DNA of 64,000 nt, from the NCBI RefSeq assembly GCF_000006685.1, contig NC_002620.2, positions 419,120 through 483,119 of the forward strand, in the 5' to 3' direction. Shown here one piece after another: positions 19,882 through 30,191 of the stretch (positions are counted from its first letter, which is position 1; every line of letters starts with the position of its first letter). This DNA is from Chlamydia muridarum str. Nigg. GTDB taxonomy: Bacteria; Chlamydiota; Chlamydiia; Chlamydiales; Chlamydiaceae. Position numbers and translations under genes: made by a program. The notes below the pieces were generated by a model. The model ran no database searches, was not told the DNA's origin, and saw nothing but the letters and a program-made list of their open reading frames with translations.

Positions 19882-20343
19882 ATGTTGCGTTTGTTTCAAC
19901 ATATTTTATGTTTTTTGGAAGAAGACCCTTCTTTGGTGGAAATCCCTCAAGAGCTCTCCTTTGTTAATGAGGTTTTTTCCGATTCTATGCATTGGGAATT
20001 AGGAAAAATGTTCGCCTCTTTAATTTTGTTATTGGGAATATTCGGATTGGGGTGTTGGTTATTTCGACGTTTTTTGCGTTCTCGAGGACATATCCCAAGC
20101 AGCAACTCATCTATTAAAGTTTTAGATCGCCGTGTTTTACCCTCCAAAACCTCTATTTACGTGATTAAAGTAGCGAATAAGACCATAGTGATTGCAGAGA
20201 GAGGGGAGCATGTGACATTATTATCCGAATTTCCTCCGAATACAGATCTGAATGAACTAATGCAGCAGGATCAAAAGAAAACGCCGACTCCCCGCAGAGA
20301 GATGCTTTCAGGTTTCTTAAATCAGTTTAAAGATAAAAAATAA
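19882..20343 (+). CDS. Membrane protein resembling FliO (CT102 orthologue)
   Basis: Product of 153 residues: a 40-residue N-terminal segment, one strong transmembrane helix near 44-63 (MFASLILLLGIFGLGCWLF) followed by RRFLRSR, then a small beta domain reading IKVLDRRVLPSKTSIYVIKV with NKTIVIAERGEHVTLLSEF after it. This single-helix plus beta-domain pattern, with the I-K-V-x-x-R-x-x-L-x-x-x-x-S-x-Y core, is that of FliO, an assembly factor of the flagellar export gate. I have not seen it named so in Chlamydia, where it is usually called hypothetical. Ribosome site GAGGAAGAGG precedes the ATG. The gene lies between mrcA and a HAD phosphatase, away from other export genes. Confidence 0.6.
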   Translation: MLRLFQHILCFLEEDPSLVEIPQELSFVNEVFSDSMHWELGKMFASLILLLGIFGLGCWLFRRFLRSRGHIPSSNSSIKVLDRRVLPSKTSIYVIKVANKTIVIAERGEHVTLLSEFPPNTDLNELMQQDQKKTPTPRREMLSGFLNQFKDKK

Positions 20344-20375
20344 GGAGTCGTTGGCAAAAGGAGAGCTTCTTTTTT

Positions 20376-21272
20376 ATGAGTTTAGATAAGTTATTAGTTA
20401 CAGATATTGACGGGACAATTACACACCAACCACACCAACTTGATGATCGAGTTATAGAAGCTTTGTATCAGTATCACGAAGCCGGGTGGGATTTGTTTTT
20501 TTTAACAGGAAGATATTTTTCTTACGCATATCCTCTTTTTCAAAACTTGTCTGTTCCTTTTTTATTAGGTAGTCAAAATGGCTCTTCCGTATGGTCCTCC
20601 ACAGAAAAGGAATTTATTTATTTTCAGAATATGCCCCGAGATTTTCTTCGGGTTTTAGAAAGATATTTTGAAGGCTTAGATCTTATTGTGTGCATAGAGT
20701 CCGGAGCTTCTAATCGGGATACCTATTTTCGACAAGGATTAGGGAATAAAACTCGTGAACTTAAAGCGATTCTTGATACTGTATATTTCCCTTCGGAAGA
20801 ATCTGCAGAATTGCTCGTTGATGTTCAGGGATGTCTATCGGACGAGTTTACTTATGAAAATTTTGCTGTTGCTAAATTTTTTGGCAGACGAGAAGAAGTT
20901 AAAAAAATTATGGATAGATTTGTTGAAGCGCCGGAAGTGTCTTCGCGTGTAACGATGAATTACATGCGTTGGCCTTTTGATTTTAATTATGCAGTGCTTT
21001 TGCTCACCTTAAAAGATATTTCTAAGGGGTTTGCTGTAGATCAAGTGGTCCATACGTTCTATAAAGGGAACAAGCCTTTTATAATGGCTTCTGGGGATGA
21101 TGCTAATGATATAGATTTATTGTCTCGAGGGGATTTTAGAATTGTTATGCAGACAGCTCCAGAGGAAATGCATGGATTAGCAGACTTTTTAGCTCCCCCA
21201 GCGAAGGATCTTGGCATTCTCTCCGCTTGGGAAGCTGGTGAACTGCATCATAAGCAGCTTCTTAATCCTTAG
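20376..21272 (+). CDS. HAD-superfamily hydrolase (Cof/sucrose-phosphatase type)
   Basis: Product of 298 residues. HAD motif I is DIDGTITH at residues 9-16 with the nucleophile Asp, motif II is FFLTGRYFS, and motif IV is [17 protein letters not shown] near 235. The large insert between motifs II and III marks a type IIB cap, as in Cof-like phosphatases and sucrose-6-phosphate phosphatase. The substrate is not predictable. It lies 32 bp after the FliO-like gene with an AAGGAG site upstream, and converges with fabI with an 11-bp overlap. Confidence 0.85.
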   Translation: MSLDKLLVTDIDGTITHQPHQLDDRVIEALYQYHEAGWDLFFLTGRYFSYAYPLFQNLSVPFLLGSQNGSSVWSSTEKEFIYFQNMPRDFLRVLERYFEGLDLIVCIESGASNRDTYFRQGLGNKTRELKAILDTVYFPSEESAELLVDVQGCLSDEFTYENFAVAKFFGRREEVKKIMDRFVEAPEVSSRVTMNYMRWPFDFNYAVLLLTLKDISKGFAVDQVVHTFYKGNKPFIMASGDDANDIDLLSRGDFRIVMQTAPEEMHGLADFLAPPAKDLGILSAWEAGELHHKQLLNP

Positions 21273-22158
21273 GAAGCATTTCTGGACCTATGCCCATAAT
21301 GTTGGCTCCGTGGTCTACATATAAAGTTTCTCCTGTAATGGCATTAGCTAAAGGAGAAACAAGGAATGCCGCCGCGGCGCCCACTTGTTCAGCTTCCATT
21401 GGAGATGGTAGTGGCGCCCAATCAAGATAGTAATCCACCATCCGCTCAATAAATCCAATCGCTTTTCCAGCTCGGCTGGCCAAAGGTCCTGCCGAAATGG
21501 TATTTACGCGAATTCCCCAACGTCTACCAGCTTCCCAAGCCAATACCTTTGTGTCACTCTCTAAAGCAGCTTTTGCAGCGCTCATCCCGCCACCATATCC
21601 AGGAACAGCACGCATAGAAGCGAGATATGTCAAAGAGATTGTGCTGGCGCCTTCATTCATAATGGGTCCGAAATGGGAAAGAAGGCTAATAAAGGAATAG
21701 CTAGATGTGCTTAGAGCTGCAAGATACCCCTTGCGTGAAGTATCAAGTAAAGGTTTGGCAATTTCGGGGCTATTCGCAAGAGAATGGACAAGGATATCGA
21801 TATGCCCGAAATCTTTTTTTACCTGCTCTACCACTTCGGATACAGTATAGCCAGAAAGGTCTTTGTAGCGTTTATTTTCTAAGATATCTTGAGGGACATC
21901 TTCTGGGGTGTCGAAACTGGCATCCATTGGATAGATTTTAGCAAGAGTAAGCAGCTCTCCATTTGATAATTTGCGAGATTCATTAAGTTTTCCTAGTTCC
22001 CAGGATTGGGAGAAAATTTTGTAAATAGGAACCCAAGTGCCCACAAGAATGGTGGCGCCGGCTTCCGCTAACATTTTAGCAATGCCCCAGCCATATCCAT
22101 TGTCGTCACCTATACCTGCTATGAACGCAATTTTTCCTGTTAAATCAATTTTCAACAT
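21262..22158 (-). CDS. fabI: Enoyl-[acyl-carrier-protein] reductase (NADH), plant-like
   Basis: Product of 298 residues, longer than the roughly 260 of most bacterial FabI. The N-terminus [18 protein letters not shown] is the ENR nucleotide-binding motif, and the active site Tyr-x6-Lys is in [13 protein letters not shown] loop insertion after the first helix (residues 40-90) is the feature shared with plastid enoyl reductases, and chlamydial FabI is known to resemble the plant enzyme. It catalyses the last reduction of fatty acid elongation and is the triclosan-class target. It is convergent with the HAD gene and divergent from cteG over 234 bp. Confidence 0.95.
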   Translation of the reverse strand: MLKIDLTGKIAFIAGIGDDNGYGWGIAKMLAEAGATILVGTWVPIYKIFSQSWELGKLNESRKLSNGELLTLAKIYPMDASFDTPEDVPQDILENKRYKDLSGYTVSEVVEQVKKDFGHIDILVHSLANSPEIAKPLLDTSRKGYLAALSTSSYSFISLLSHFGPIMNEGASTISLTYLASMRAVPGYGGGMSAAKAALESDTKVLAWEAGRRWGIRVNTISAGPLASRAGKAIGFIERMVDYYLDWAPLPSPMEAEQVGAAAAFLVSPLANAITGETLYVDHGANIMGIGPEMLPKD

Positions 22159-22392
22159 GAGCTAACCCCATTTTGTCTTCTTGAGAAGGAGAGTAGCAGA
22201 TTCTGTTATTATTGAGAAACGGACCTGGTAAGGGAGGGGCCTATCTGAGCTAACTTACCGAACTCTGTGAGAGGTGAGAGAGAAGTGTATAAACTTTATT
22301 TTAATTTTTTATAGCTGTTTGTCGGCAGGTTATGTATTGTTTATCGCTTTTTACTTTCAAACGTTAAAAGAATACAGAGGAGGGGGTAAAAT

Positions 22393-24345
22393 ATGTCGTT
22401 AGGTATTAGTGGCATTTGTTCTTCTTTATGGTCTCGCCTTTTTGGGAGTTCTCAGAATTTTAATGTTACAGAGGTTGATGAAGAGCCCATCTCTTTGGAG
22501 TCAAATTTCTCTGTACACACTCAACCGGATCCTATTAATTCGGTATGCGGGCAGCTCCCATGCAATTTTTTGATGGCTGCCCAGGCTCCTAATGTGCAGG
22601 GGCTTATTTTTCATGATCATGGAAGGGAGATTTTTGGTAGAAGGTCTCAGGACAGGTACTCTTCTTCAGGTTTTGCTCTAACTTCTATCTCCCTTAGAAG
22701 TGGCGATTGTATTGATAGTCCCTCCTCCGAATCTGTGATCGATCAACAGCCTCGGCTTGGATCCTCTTCTTCTCAGCATCGTTCACTACAGTTGGCTGCG
22801 ATGCTTTCTGGCATGAGCTCCTTTTCTTCTAAGAACATTTTTAGCTTATTTGGAGAAGATCGTATTCGCTCTTTCACAGAAGTGGATAGTCCATCAACAG
22901 CTTCATTATCTCAGTTAAGAGGCTTATTGAAAGATGCAAACGTGTCAGATACCGTGTCTTTATTGCTCGGATTAAATGGTATAGAGACTTCGGACATGTC
23001 TTCTCCGCTCGTTAACTTGTTACTTAGTCAGTATAATCTTTCTGGAGCAGCGAATAACAAGAATTTGAATGATCTTGTTGAACTTTTGCAGAAGGTGCAA
23101 AACAAAGAAAGTTCTGTTGATGAAGCTTCAACGCAAAGTTGTTTGAGAGTATGTTGCTCCACTGTTTGCGGGCTGTTAGCTAGTTCCCCTAATCCGATTG
23201 TTAGTGGTATTGGTATAGGAGGAACAGCATTAACAGAGCTTCTTGTAATGGCAGCAAAAAGTCAACGGGTTCAAAAAAGCTTAGAGTTGTGCCACGATTC
23301 TTGTAAACCTTGTTGCACTAGATCTTGCGGGTGTTCTTCTTGTGGTTGTGATGGAGGAGAATGTGGTTGTGGTAGATTTGGAAGTCTCTTATGTGGTTGC
23401 ACAGAGTTATGGTGTTTCAAAGAGTCTGTTAGAGAAGAGGTTGATTTAAAAGATTATGCTAATAAGATTCAGCAATTAGAATCTGCTGTAGGGTCCACAA
23501 CGTTTATGATGGGATTACAGAATTTAGGGATTACCATCTCAGATTTATTGAACGGCGATGTTAAAAATATTCCTTCTCCAGAACAACTAGAAAATGCTTG
23601 TAAAGAGGCGGTATCCACTATTGGGCAATTGATGATGCGTATGACTCAAGAGAAATGGATGAATCGTTTTTGCTCTTGTATGACGATACTAAATCAATCT
23701 TTCTGGAAAGGAGCTATTTGTTCTGGATTATCGGGAAGAACAACTATGCTATCTCTAGAGGATCTGGCCAATCGTGTTAAAATTGTTACATGCACTGGAG
23801 GCAAACAAGAAGCTGAGAATTTTAATCCCGCATTACTGCTTCCAGCCTTGTCATGTTTGCAGATAAAAGGAATGGAGGAAGATAACGAAAATAACGAAGG
23901 AAATGGTTTAAGTGCTGATCAGAAAACCTTACTTCTTTGTAAGCTTTGTTCGGTTCTTTCCTCCGCAGTAGGGAATGACAGAAAACCTATTTGGTTAACG
24001 CCTAAACAATTAACTGAAATCGTCTGTGTTTGCATGATTATGTGCGGAATTTCAATAGAAGGAGGTCCGTCTAGCGAAAGCGAAGAGTGTAAAGAGTTCC
24101 GAGATTGTATTTTACAAGAGAGTTTAGATTGTTTGCGAGATCGGTTACGATGTTCATTGCGTACAACAAGCAAAACTCGTAGAGATATTCGTAAGCTAGT
24201 TGTAGTCCATGAATCACAAAATGCCTTTATAGAGTTACTTTTAGCTTTAAAAGATCCTGATAGTAGAGAGAGTAAAGGCCTTTTAAGAGAGTGTTTCTCC
24301 TCCTGGGCAACTAAAGCAGGAGTGGTAAAGGTTACTGAGGCTTAA
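22393..24345 (+). CDS. cteG: Secreted effector CteG-like (CT105 orthologue)
   Basis: Product of 650 residues. No signal peptide is seen; the first 150 residues are Ser/Gln-rich and disordered, as expected for a type III substrate. A striking Cys-rich block lies near residues 297-345 with 13 Cys in about 45 residues (for example CGCSSCGCDGGECGCG). The C-terminal half is helical and still Cys-rich. In C. trachomatis, CteG is secreted, first localises to the Golgi and later to the plasma membrane, and binds centrin-2; the Golgi signal lies in the N-terminal 100 residues. That is knowledge of the family. A strong AGGAGGGGG ribosome site precedes the ATG, predicting high expression. Confidence 0.8.
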   Translation: MSLGISGICSSLWSRLFGSSQNFNVTEVDEEPISLESNFSVHTQPDPINSVCGQLPCNFLMAAQAPNVQGLIFHDHGREIFGRRSQDRYSSSGFALTSISLRSGDCIDSPSSESVIDQQPRLGSSSSQHRSLQLAAMLSGMSSFSSKNIFSLFGEDRIRSFTEVDSPSTASLSQLRGLLKDANVSDTVSLLLGLNGIETSDMSSPLVNLLLSQYNLSGAANNKNLNDLVELLQKVQNKESSVDEASTQSCLRVCCSTVCGLLASSPNPIVSGIGIGGTALTELLVMAAKSQRVQKSLELCHDSCKPCCTRSCGCSSCGCDGGECGCGRFGSLLCGCTELWCFKESVREEVDLKDYANKIQQLESAVGSTTFMMGLQNLGITISDLLNGDVKNIPSPEQLENACKEAVSTIGQLMMRMTQEKWMNRFCSCMTILNQSFWKGAICSGLSGRTTMLSLEDLANRVKIVTCTGGKQEAENFNPALLLPALSCLQIKGMEEDNENNEGNGLSADQKTLLLCKLCSVLSSAVGNDRKPIWLTPKQLTEIVCVCMIMCGISIEGGPSSESEECKEFRDCILQESLDCLRDRLRCSLRTTSKTRRDIRKLVVVHESQNAFIELLLALKDPDSRESKGLLRECFSSWATKAGVVKVTEA

Positions 24346-25156
24346 AATCTGCATCAAAAGGATAGAGGGTATCTGGAGTTAGGGATGAGACCTCTATCTT
24401 TTTTTTGGAGAAGGGGGAAATAAAGCAAAGACTGTTAGCGTGAAGTAAAGGCCTAACGACATGCTTTGGCTGTTCTTTATTTCCGTAATCAATATCCCCA
24501 ACGATGGGGTGTCCAATTGTTTTCATGTGTAAGCGTATTTGATGAGTTCGTCCTGTAATAGGGCGACAAAGGAGTAAAGCATACTTAGAATAGTGAGTGA
24601 GAACTTCCCATTCAGTGATCGTTTTTTTCCCCAATTTTTCATCTGTATTTCCAAACAATACAGCGCCAATTCGTCTATGGCAAGGGGCTGTATAGGTTGT
24701 AATGATTCCAGATTGTTGGCGTGGGTGACCAAATACTAAAGCTATATAACGCTTATCTATTTGCCGAGTTTTAAATAGTTGTGTGATAGGGGTAATAGCC
24801 TTTTCGTGTTTTGCAAAAAGAATGCAGCCAGATGTATCTCGATCTAATCGATGGACAAGATGAACATGAAGTTGGCAGGCAAGGGCCTCTGAAGTTTGTT
24901 TTGCAGGCTTATTATAGATGCAAAGATGCTCATCTTCCCAAAGTAATTGTGCAGAAGAACGCTCGATAATCTGTAAACAAACACGGTCTCCGGGGTGAAG
25001 TTTATAAGATTCAAACCGTTCAATGCGACCATTTACTCGACAGCCATGATAGCGAATGGACTCTAAAATAGTTTTTTTAGGTAGATGGGGTAAGGAAGTC
25101 CGGAGAAAACAAGCAAGCCTTGTCTGGCGATCTGCTATACCAATAAACTCTTGCAT
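24332..25156 (-). CDS. RluA-family pseudouridine synthase
   Basis: Product of 274 residues. An S4-like RNA-binding segment at residues 20-65 (CRVNGRIERFESYKLHPGD) is followed by the pseudouridine synthase domain with HRLDRDTSGCILFAK, whose Asp is the catalytic residue, and the motif GRTHQIRLHMKTIGHPIVG. It converts specific uridines of rRNA or tRNA to pseudouridine; the RluC/RluD-type target cannot be told from sequence alone. It converges with cteG, the two overlapping by 14 bp at their 3' ends, and is divergent from mutY with only 46 bp between. Confidence 0.9.
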   Translation of the reverse strand: MQEFIGIADRQTRLACFLRTSLPHLPKKTILESIRYHGCRVNGRIERFESYKLHPGDRVCLQIIERSSAQLLWEDEHLCIYNKPAKQTSEALACQLHVHLVHRLDRDTSGCILFAKHEKAITPITQLFKTRQIDKRYIALVFGHPRQQSGIITTYTAPCHRRIGAVLFGNTDEKLGKKTITEWEVLTHYSKYALLLCRPITGRTHQIRLHMKTIGHPIVGDIDYGNKEQPKHVVRPLLHANSLCFISPFSKKKIEVSSLTPDTLYPFDADFKPQ

Positions 25157-25202
25157 AATCCTTTACCAATAAGTATGTTGGTACAATTTTACGCAAATTT
25201 CT

Positions 25203-26318
25203 ATGATAAGAACAGCTTTTTCCCAAGATAATGACCGTTTTCCTCTGGAAGCGTTTCGTTTATGGTTTCTTGAATGTAAAAGATCTTTCCCATGGAGGGA
25301 ATCTCCTACTCCTTATCGTGTTTGGGTTTCTGAAGTTATGCTTCAACAAACTCGAGCAGAGGTTGTGGTTCCCTATTTTTTAAGATGGATGGAGCGATTC
25401 CCTTCTATACAAGATCTTGCTCATGCCGAGGAAAGTGAAGTTGTACGTCTTTGGGAAGGGTTGGGTTACTATTCTCGGGCGCGGAATCTTTTATCTGGAG
25501 CGCGTGTAATTACAGAGCTTTTTCAAGGCGAGATTCCACAGGATCCTTTGCTTCTTAACTCTATTAAAGGGATAGGTCCTTATACTGCAAATGCTATCTT
25601 AGCGTTTGCATTTAAGCAAAAAAAGGCTGCTGTTGACGGCAATGTTTTGCGCGTAATGAGCCGTTTATTTGCAATAAATCAATCCATTGATCGTATTAAG
25701 ACACGACAAGAGATCACGGAATTGTGTGAAACCTTGCTTCCGGATTATGAGCCTGAGGTTATTGCAGAGGCTTTTATTGAACTAGGTGCAAGGATTTGCA
25801 ATCGGAAGCCTGTTTGTGAACAGTGCCCATTACGCTCTTTTTGCAAAGCGTATCAAGAAGGGACTGTGTTGCAATACCCAGTTAAAAACTCTCGTTCTGC
25901 AATCACACCTCTTTTTCGCGCTGTAGTGATTATTGTATCTAAGGATAGGGTCCTTATGACAAAAAGAGAAGACCATGAGATTATGGCAGGATTATATGAA
26001 TTTCCTTACTATCAGCTTTCTCAAGAAGATTGTTGTGATGTTGAGAAAATAACCGATCTGGTTCGTCAAGATTTTGGAGACTCTATTCGCTTTGTTGGAG
26101 GCCTTCCCTCCCAGAAACAGATTTTTACTCGTTATCGCGTTTCTCTATTCCCTTATATTTTTCATATTAAAACTCTCTCTTCAGAACAAAATAGTTATAC
26201 ATTAGTAGAACTGAAAAATCTTCCAAGTTCCTCAGGACATCGTAGAATTAAAGAGGATTTTTTGTCAGAGTACTGTAAATTTCCTGAAAAGATGGCCGGT
26301 TATTCTGGGGATCAATAA
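25203..26318 (+). CDS. mutY: A/G-specific adenine glycosylase
   Basis: Product of 371 residues. The helix-hairpin-helix is LNSIKGIGPYTANAI and the catalytic Asp is in AVDGNVLRVMSRL. The iron-sulfur cluster region reads CNRKPVCEQCPLRSFC, a Cys-x5-Cys-x2-Cys-x5-Cys spacing, one residue shorter in the first gap than the x6 of E. coli MutY. The C-terminal NUDIX-like domain (from about 225) recognises 8-oxoguanine. The enzyme removes adenine mispaired with 8-oxoG. The ATG lies 46 bp from the divergent pseudouridine synthase. Confidence 0.95.
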   Translation: MIRTAFSQDNDRFPLEAFRLWFLECKRSFPWRESPTPYRVWVSEVMLQQTRAEVVVPYFLRWMERFPSIQDLAHAEESEVVRLWEGLGYYSRARNLLSGARVITELFQGEIPQDPLLLNSIKGIGPYTANAILAFAFKQKKAAVDGNVLRVMSRLFAINQSIDRIKTRQEITELCETLLPDYEPEVIAEAFIELGARICNRKPVCEQCPLRSFCKAYQEGTVLQYPVKNSRSAITPLFRAVVIIVSKDRVLMTKREDHEIMAGLYEFPYYQLSQEDCCDVEKITDLVRQDFGDSIRFVGGLPSQKQIFTRYRVSLFPYIFHIKTLSSEQNSYTLVELKNLPSSSGHRRIKEDFLSEYCKFPEKMAGYSGDQ

Positions 26319-26356
26319 AACAAAAAGAGTCTATTAAAACCTCGTAAGGTTTCTAT

Positions 26357-27112
26357 ATGAATGTTGCTGATCTTTTGCATGTTTTGAATGAATTATTATA
26401 TCCTGAATTGTTTAATGATTATGGCCCTAACGGGTTGCAGGTTGGGGATGCGCAGGCACCAGTCCGTAAAATAGCTGTTGCAGTGACTGCAGATTTAGCA
26501 ACTATTGAGAAGGCTATTGCTTGTGAATCGAATGTTTTGCTTGTGCATCACGGGTTATTTTGGAAAGGAATGCCTTATCCTATCACAGGGATGCTTTATC
26601 AAAGAATGCAGCGTCTTATTGAGAACAATATTCAGTTAATAGCTTATCATCTGCCTTTAGATGCGCATCCAGAAGTTGGGAATAATTGGAAAGTGGCTAA
26701 AGATTTAGGATGGGAGCGATTAGAATCTTTTGGGAGCACGAAACCGTCTTTAGGTGTAAAAGGGGTGTTCCCAGAAATAGGCATTCATGACTTTGTGTCT
26801 CAATTATCCTCCTATTATCAAGCTCCAGTATTAGCTAAAGCCCTTGGAGGAAAGGAAAGTATTTCTTCTGCAGCATTGATTTCTGGCGGAGCTTATAAAG
26901 AAATTTCTGAAGCTAAGAGTCAGGAAGTAGATTGCTTTATCACAGGAAACTTCGATGAGCCAGCATGGTCCTTAGCACATGAACTAGCCATTAACTTCTT
27001 AGCTTTCGGACACACAGCTACTGAAAAGGTCGGACCAAAAGCCTTGACTCAGTACTTGAAACAAGTGGGATGTGATTCTGTTGTATTTTTGGATACAGAA
27101 AATCCTTTTTGA
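26357..27112 (+). CDS. NIF3-like dinuclear metal-binding protein (CT108 orthologue)
   Basis: Product of 251 residues of the NIF3/YbgI family (GTP cyclohydrolase I type 2-like). Metal-binding signatures are LLVHHGLFWKG near 62-72, the second-half LIAYHLPLDAHPEVGNN and the C-terminal FGHTATEKVG. Members bind two metals at a toroidal hexamer interface; the cellular function is not established. It follows mutY by 38 bp and may be co-transcribed with it, and converges with the AsmA-like gene. Confidence 0.88.
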   Translation: MNVADLLHVLNELLYPELFNDYGPNGLQVGDAQAPVRKIAVAVTADLATIEKAIACESNVLLVHHGLFWKGMPYPITGMLYQRMQRLIENNIQLIAYHLPLDAHPEVGNNWKVAKDLGWERLESFGSTKPSLGVKGVFPEIGIHDFVSQLSSYYQAPVLAKALGGKESISSAALISGGAYKEISEAKSQEVDCFITGNFDEPAWSLAHELAINFLAFGHTATEKVGPKALTQYLKQVGCDSVVFLDTENPF

Positions 27113-27124
27113 TTGAGAAACGGA

Positions 27125-27916
27125 TCATCGGAAAAGAAGTTCCTTCATAAAACCCTCGATCTCATGAGTAAGGTTATTAGGAGGAAAAGCTCCACGTTGC
27201 CTTAGATGAGAATACTCTGATAGGGAAGAGTTAAAGTAAGCTCGCGCTTGTTTGGCTAGAGGGCGCGCTATATCTCCAGAGACATTAGCATGGTAAAAAC
27301 TTTCTTCAACAATAAGATAGAGCAAGGATCTTGCTGTTTCTCCTAAAGTGGGGAGAGGAGAGCAAGACAAAGCTCCTCTAAATTCAAGAGAAGGGATCGG
27401 TGTAGTAGGAATTTCTTTATAATTGTTTTTAACGCCACAAACTCGAGTATTTGTGCATAAGCAGCGTTTAATAAAAACGGGAACAGTATCTATAGACGAT
27501 TCAAAACTTTGGGAGTGGAAAGTAGGTGGGCTGCTGAAATGGTTGATAAAATTATCCCAAAAGAAAGACCAGTTTGTTTTAGCGGATCCTTCGCAAGGGA
27601 ATACGGTTAAAGATGTTCCTTGTAAAATGACATCTGAAATATCGATCTTTTTAGAAAGAAGCATGGTTACAATAGAGTATCTAAGGCTTACGTATTCCAC
27701 TTCTACCGCATAAGGGTACTTGTCAGAGGGAAAAGGATTATGGATACATAGGTGGCGAATTTTTGTCTTGGAGAGGCCAGGAGAGATGTTCCCAACAGTA
27801 ACCTGTGTATGCAGTTGTCTGGACAGCCATTGCTCTACAATACTCTCTTTTTTTATCCAAAAGTATCCTAAAACACAGCAAGTAAGGAGAAATGCGCTTT
27901 TGATTAGTTTAAACAT
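27125..27916 (-). CDS. Single-anchor membrane protein with AsmA-like N-terminus (CT109 orthologue)
   Basis: Product of 263 residues from ATG 27916; a GTG at 27937 would add seven. The first 25 residues (MFKLIKSAFLLTCCVLGYFW) form a signal anchor. Residues about 35-105 follow the AsmA/TamB N-terminal plan: TQVTVGNISPGLSKTKIRHL, an NPFPSDKYPYAVEVEYVSLR strand pair, then KKIDISDVILQGTSLTVFP. The rest is not recognisable, with a short helical C-terminus. The AsmA family builds beta-grooves for lipid transfer to the outer membrane, but this protein is far shorter than typical members. It converges with the NIF3-like gene and lies beyond the groEL terminator. Confidence 0.6.
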   Translation of the reverse strand: MFKLIKSAFLLTCCVLGYFWIKKESIVEQWLSRQLHTQVTVGNISPGLSKTKIRHLCIHNPFPSDKYPYAVEVEYVSLRYSIVTMLLSKKIDISDVILQGTSLTVFPCEGSAKTNWSFFWDNFINHFSSPPTFHSQSFESSIDTVPVFIKRCLCTNTRVCGVKNNYKEIPTTPIPSLEFRGALSCSPLPTLGETARSLLYLIVEESFYHANVSGDIARPLAKQARAYFNSSLSEYSHLRQRGAFPPNNLTHEIEGFMKELLFR

Positions 27917-27978
27917 AAGAAAGATGGTCGTAAGCACTAGATGTTTACGATAGAGGAATAAGGAAATATTAGGAAATG

Positions 27979-28011
27979 AAAAAAGCCCCGTTCCTTATTG
28001 GAAACGAGGCT
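27979..28011 (-). terminator. Rho-independent terminator of groES-groEL
   Basis: On the minus strand a GC-rich stem (AGCCTCGTTTCC pairing with GGAACGGGGCT, one bulge, 5-base loop) is followed by TTTTTT. It lies about 29 bp after the groEL stop, a classic intrinsic terminator. Confidence 0.85.
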
Positions 28012-28039
28012 CGAATAAGATTGTAATCCTTTTAGGGGA

Positions 28040-29692
<1,653 letters not shown>

Positions 29693-29712
29693 TTACTTCA
29701 CTCTCTTAGTTT

Positions 29713-30021
29713 TTATTGCAGGACTGCTATAACTTCGCTCATTTGAACGATGACATATTCTTCACCTTCGACAGTGAGTTCTTGGCCAGAATACTTATCA
29801 ATTAAAACGATGTCGCCAACCTGAACTTCAAAAGGAAGCTGCTGCCCTTTATCATCTTTTTTGCCAGTTCCTAAAGCCAAAACTTCAGCTCTGTCTTGTT
29901 TTTTCTTAGCAGTATCAGGAAGAATGATTCCACCTCTTGCAGTAGAAGCTTCTTCTTCTCTTTTAACTAAAATTCTATCTCCCAAAGGTTTAATCTTGAG
30001 GGTTGTTGCTTGATCTGACAT
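29713..30021 (-). CDS. groES: 10 kDa co-chaperonin GroES
   Basis: Product of 102 residues: KIKPLGDRILVKREEE, the mobile loop EEASTARGGIILPDTAKKKQ, and the C-terminal beta segment VGDIVLIDKYSGQEL. It caps GroEL. AGGAG lies 8 bases before the ATG. A promoter at 30122-30150 and a CIRCE-like palindrome at 30156-30182 lie upstream, pointing to heat-shock control by HrcA. Confidence 0.98.
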   Translation of the reverse strand: MSDQATTLKIKPLGDRILVKREEEASTARGGIILPDTAKKKQDRAEVLALGTGKKDDKGQQLPFEVQVGDIVLIDKYSGQELTVEGEEYVIVQMSEVIAVLQ

Positions 30022-30121
30022 GTTTAAGCTCCTCGTATTTTCACATTCTATGAGGCCTCGTTGTTCAGCGCCTCTCCGCTATCAACGTAGGGATTTGAAC
30101 GACAGAACGTTCAGAGGGGGA

Positions 30122-30150
30122 ACGATAACAAAGCTTTAGCTTTTTTGCAA
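30122..30150 (-). promoter_or_regulatory. Predicted sigma66 promoter of groES-groEL
   Basis: On the minus strand TTGCAA (30145-30150) and TATCGT (30122-30127) are separated by 17 bp, about 100 bp before the groES start. The -35 box is close to the CIRCE-like palindrome. Confidence 0.55.
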
Positions 30151-30155
30151 TAGGT

Positions 30156-30182
30156 TTAGCAGTTGAGCACCTCAACTGCTAT
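30156..30182 (-). promoter_or_regulatory. CIRCE-like operator (HrcA site) upstream of groES
   Basis: TTAGCAGTT - 9 bases - AACTGCTAT. The consensus CIRCE is TTAGCACTC-N9-GAGTGCTAA; I count about 13 of 18 half-site bases matching, with the N9 spacing exact. The spacer halves also pair, giving an 11-bp stem with a 3-base loop. It lies just upstream of the -35 box and 10 bp after the pepF stop, so it could instead be a transcript-end hairpin of pepF, but no T-run follows on that strand. Confidence 0.6.
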
Positions 30183-30191
30183 TTTAAAGTT

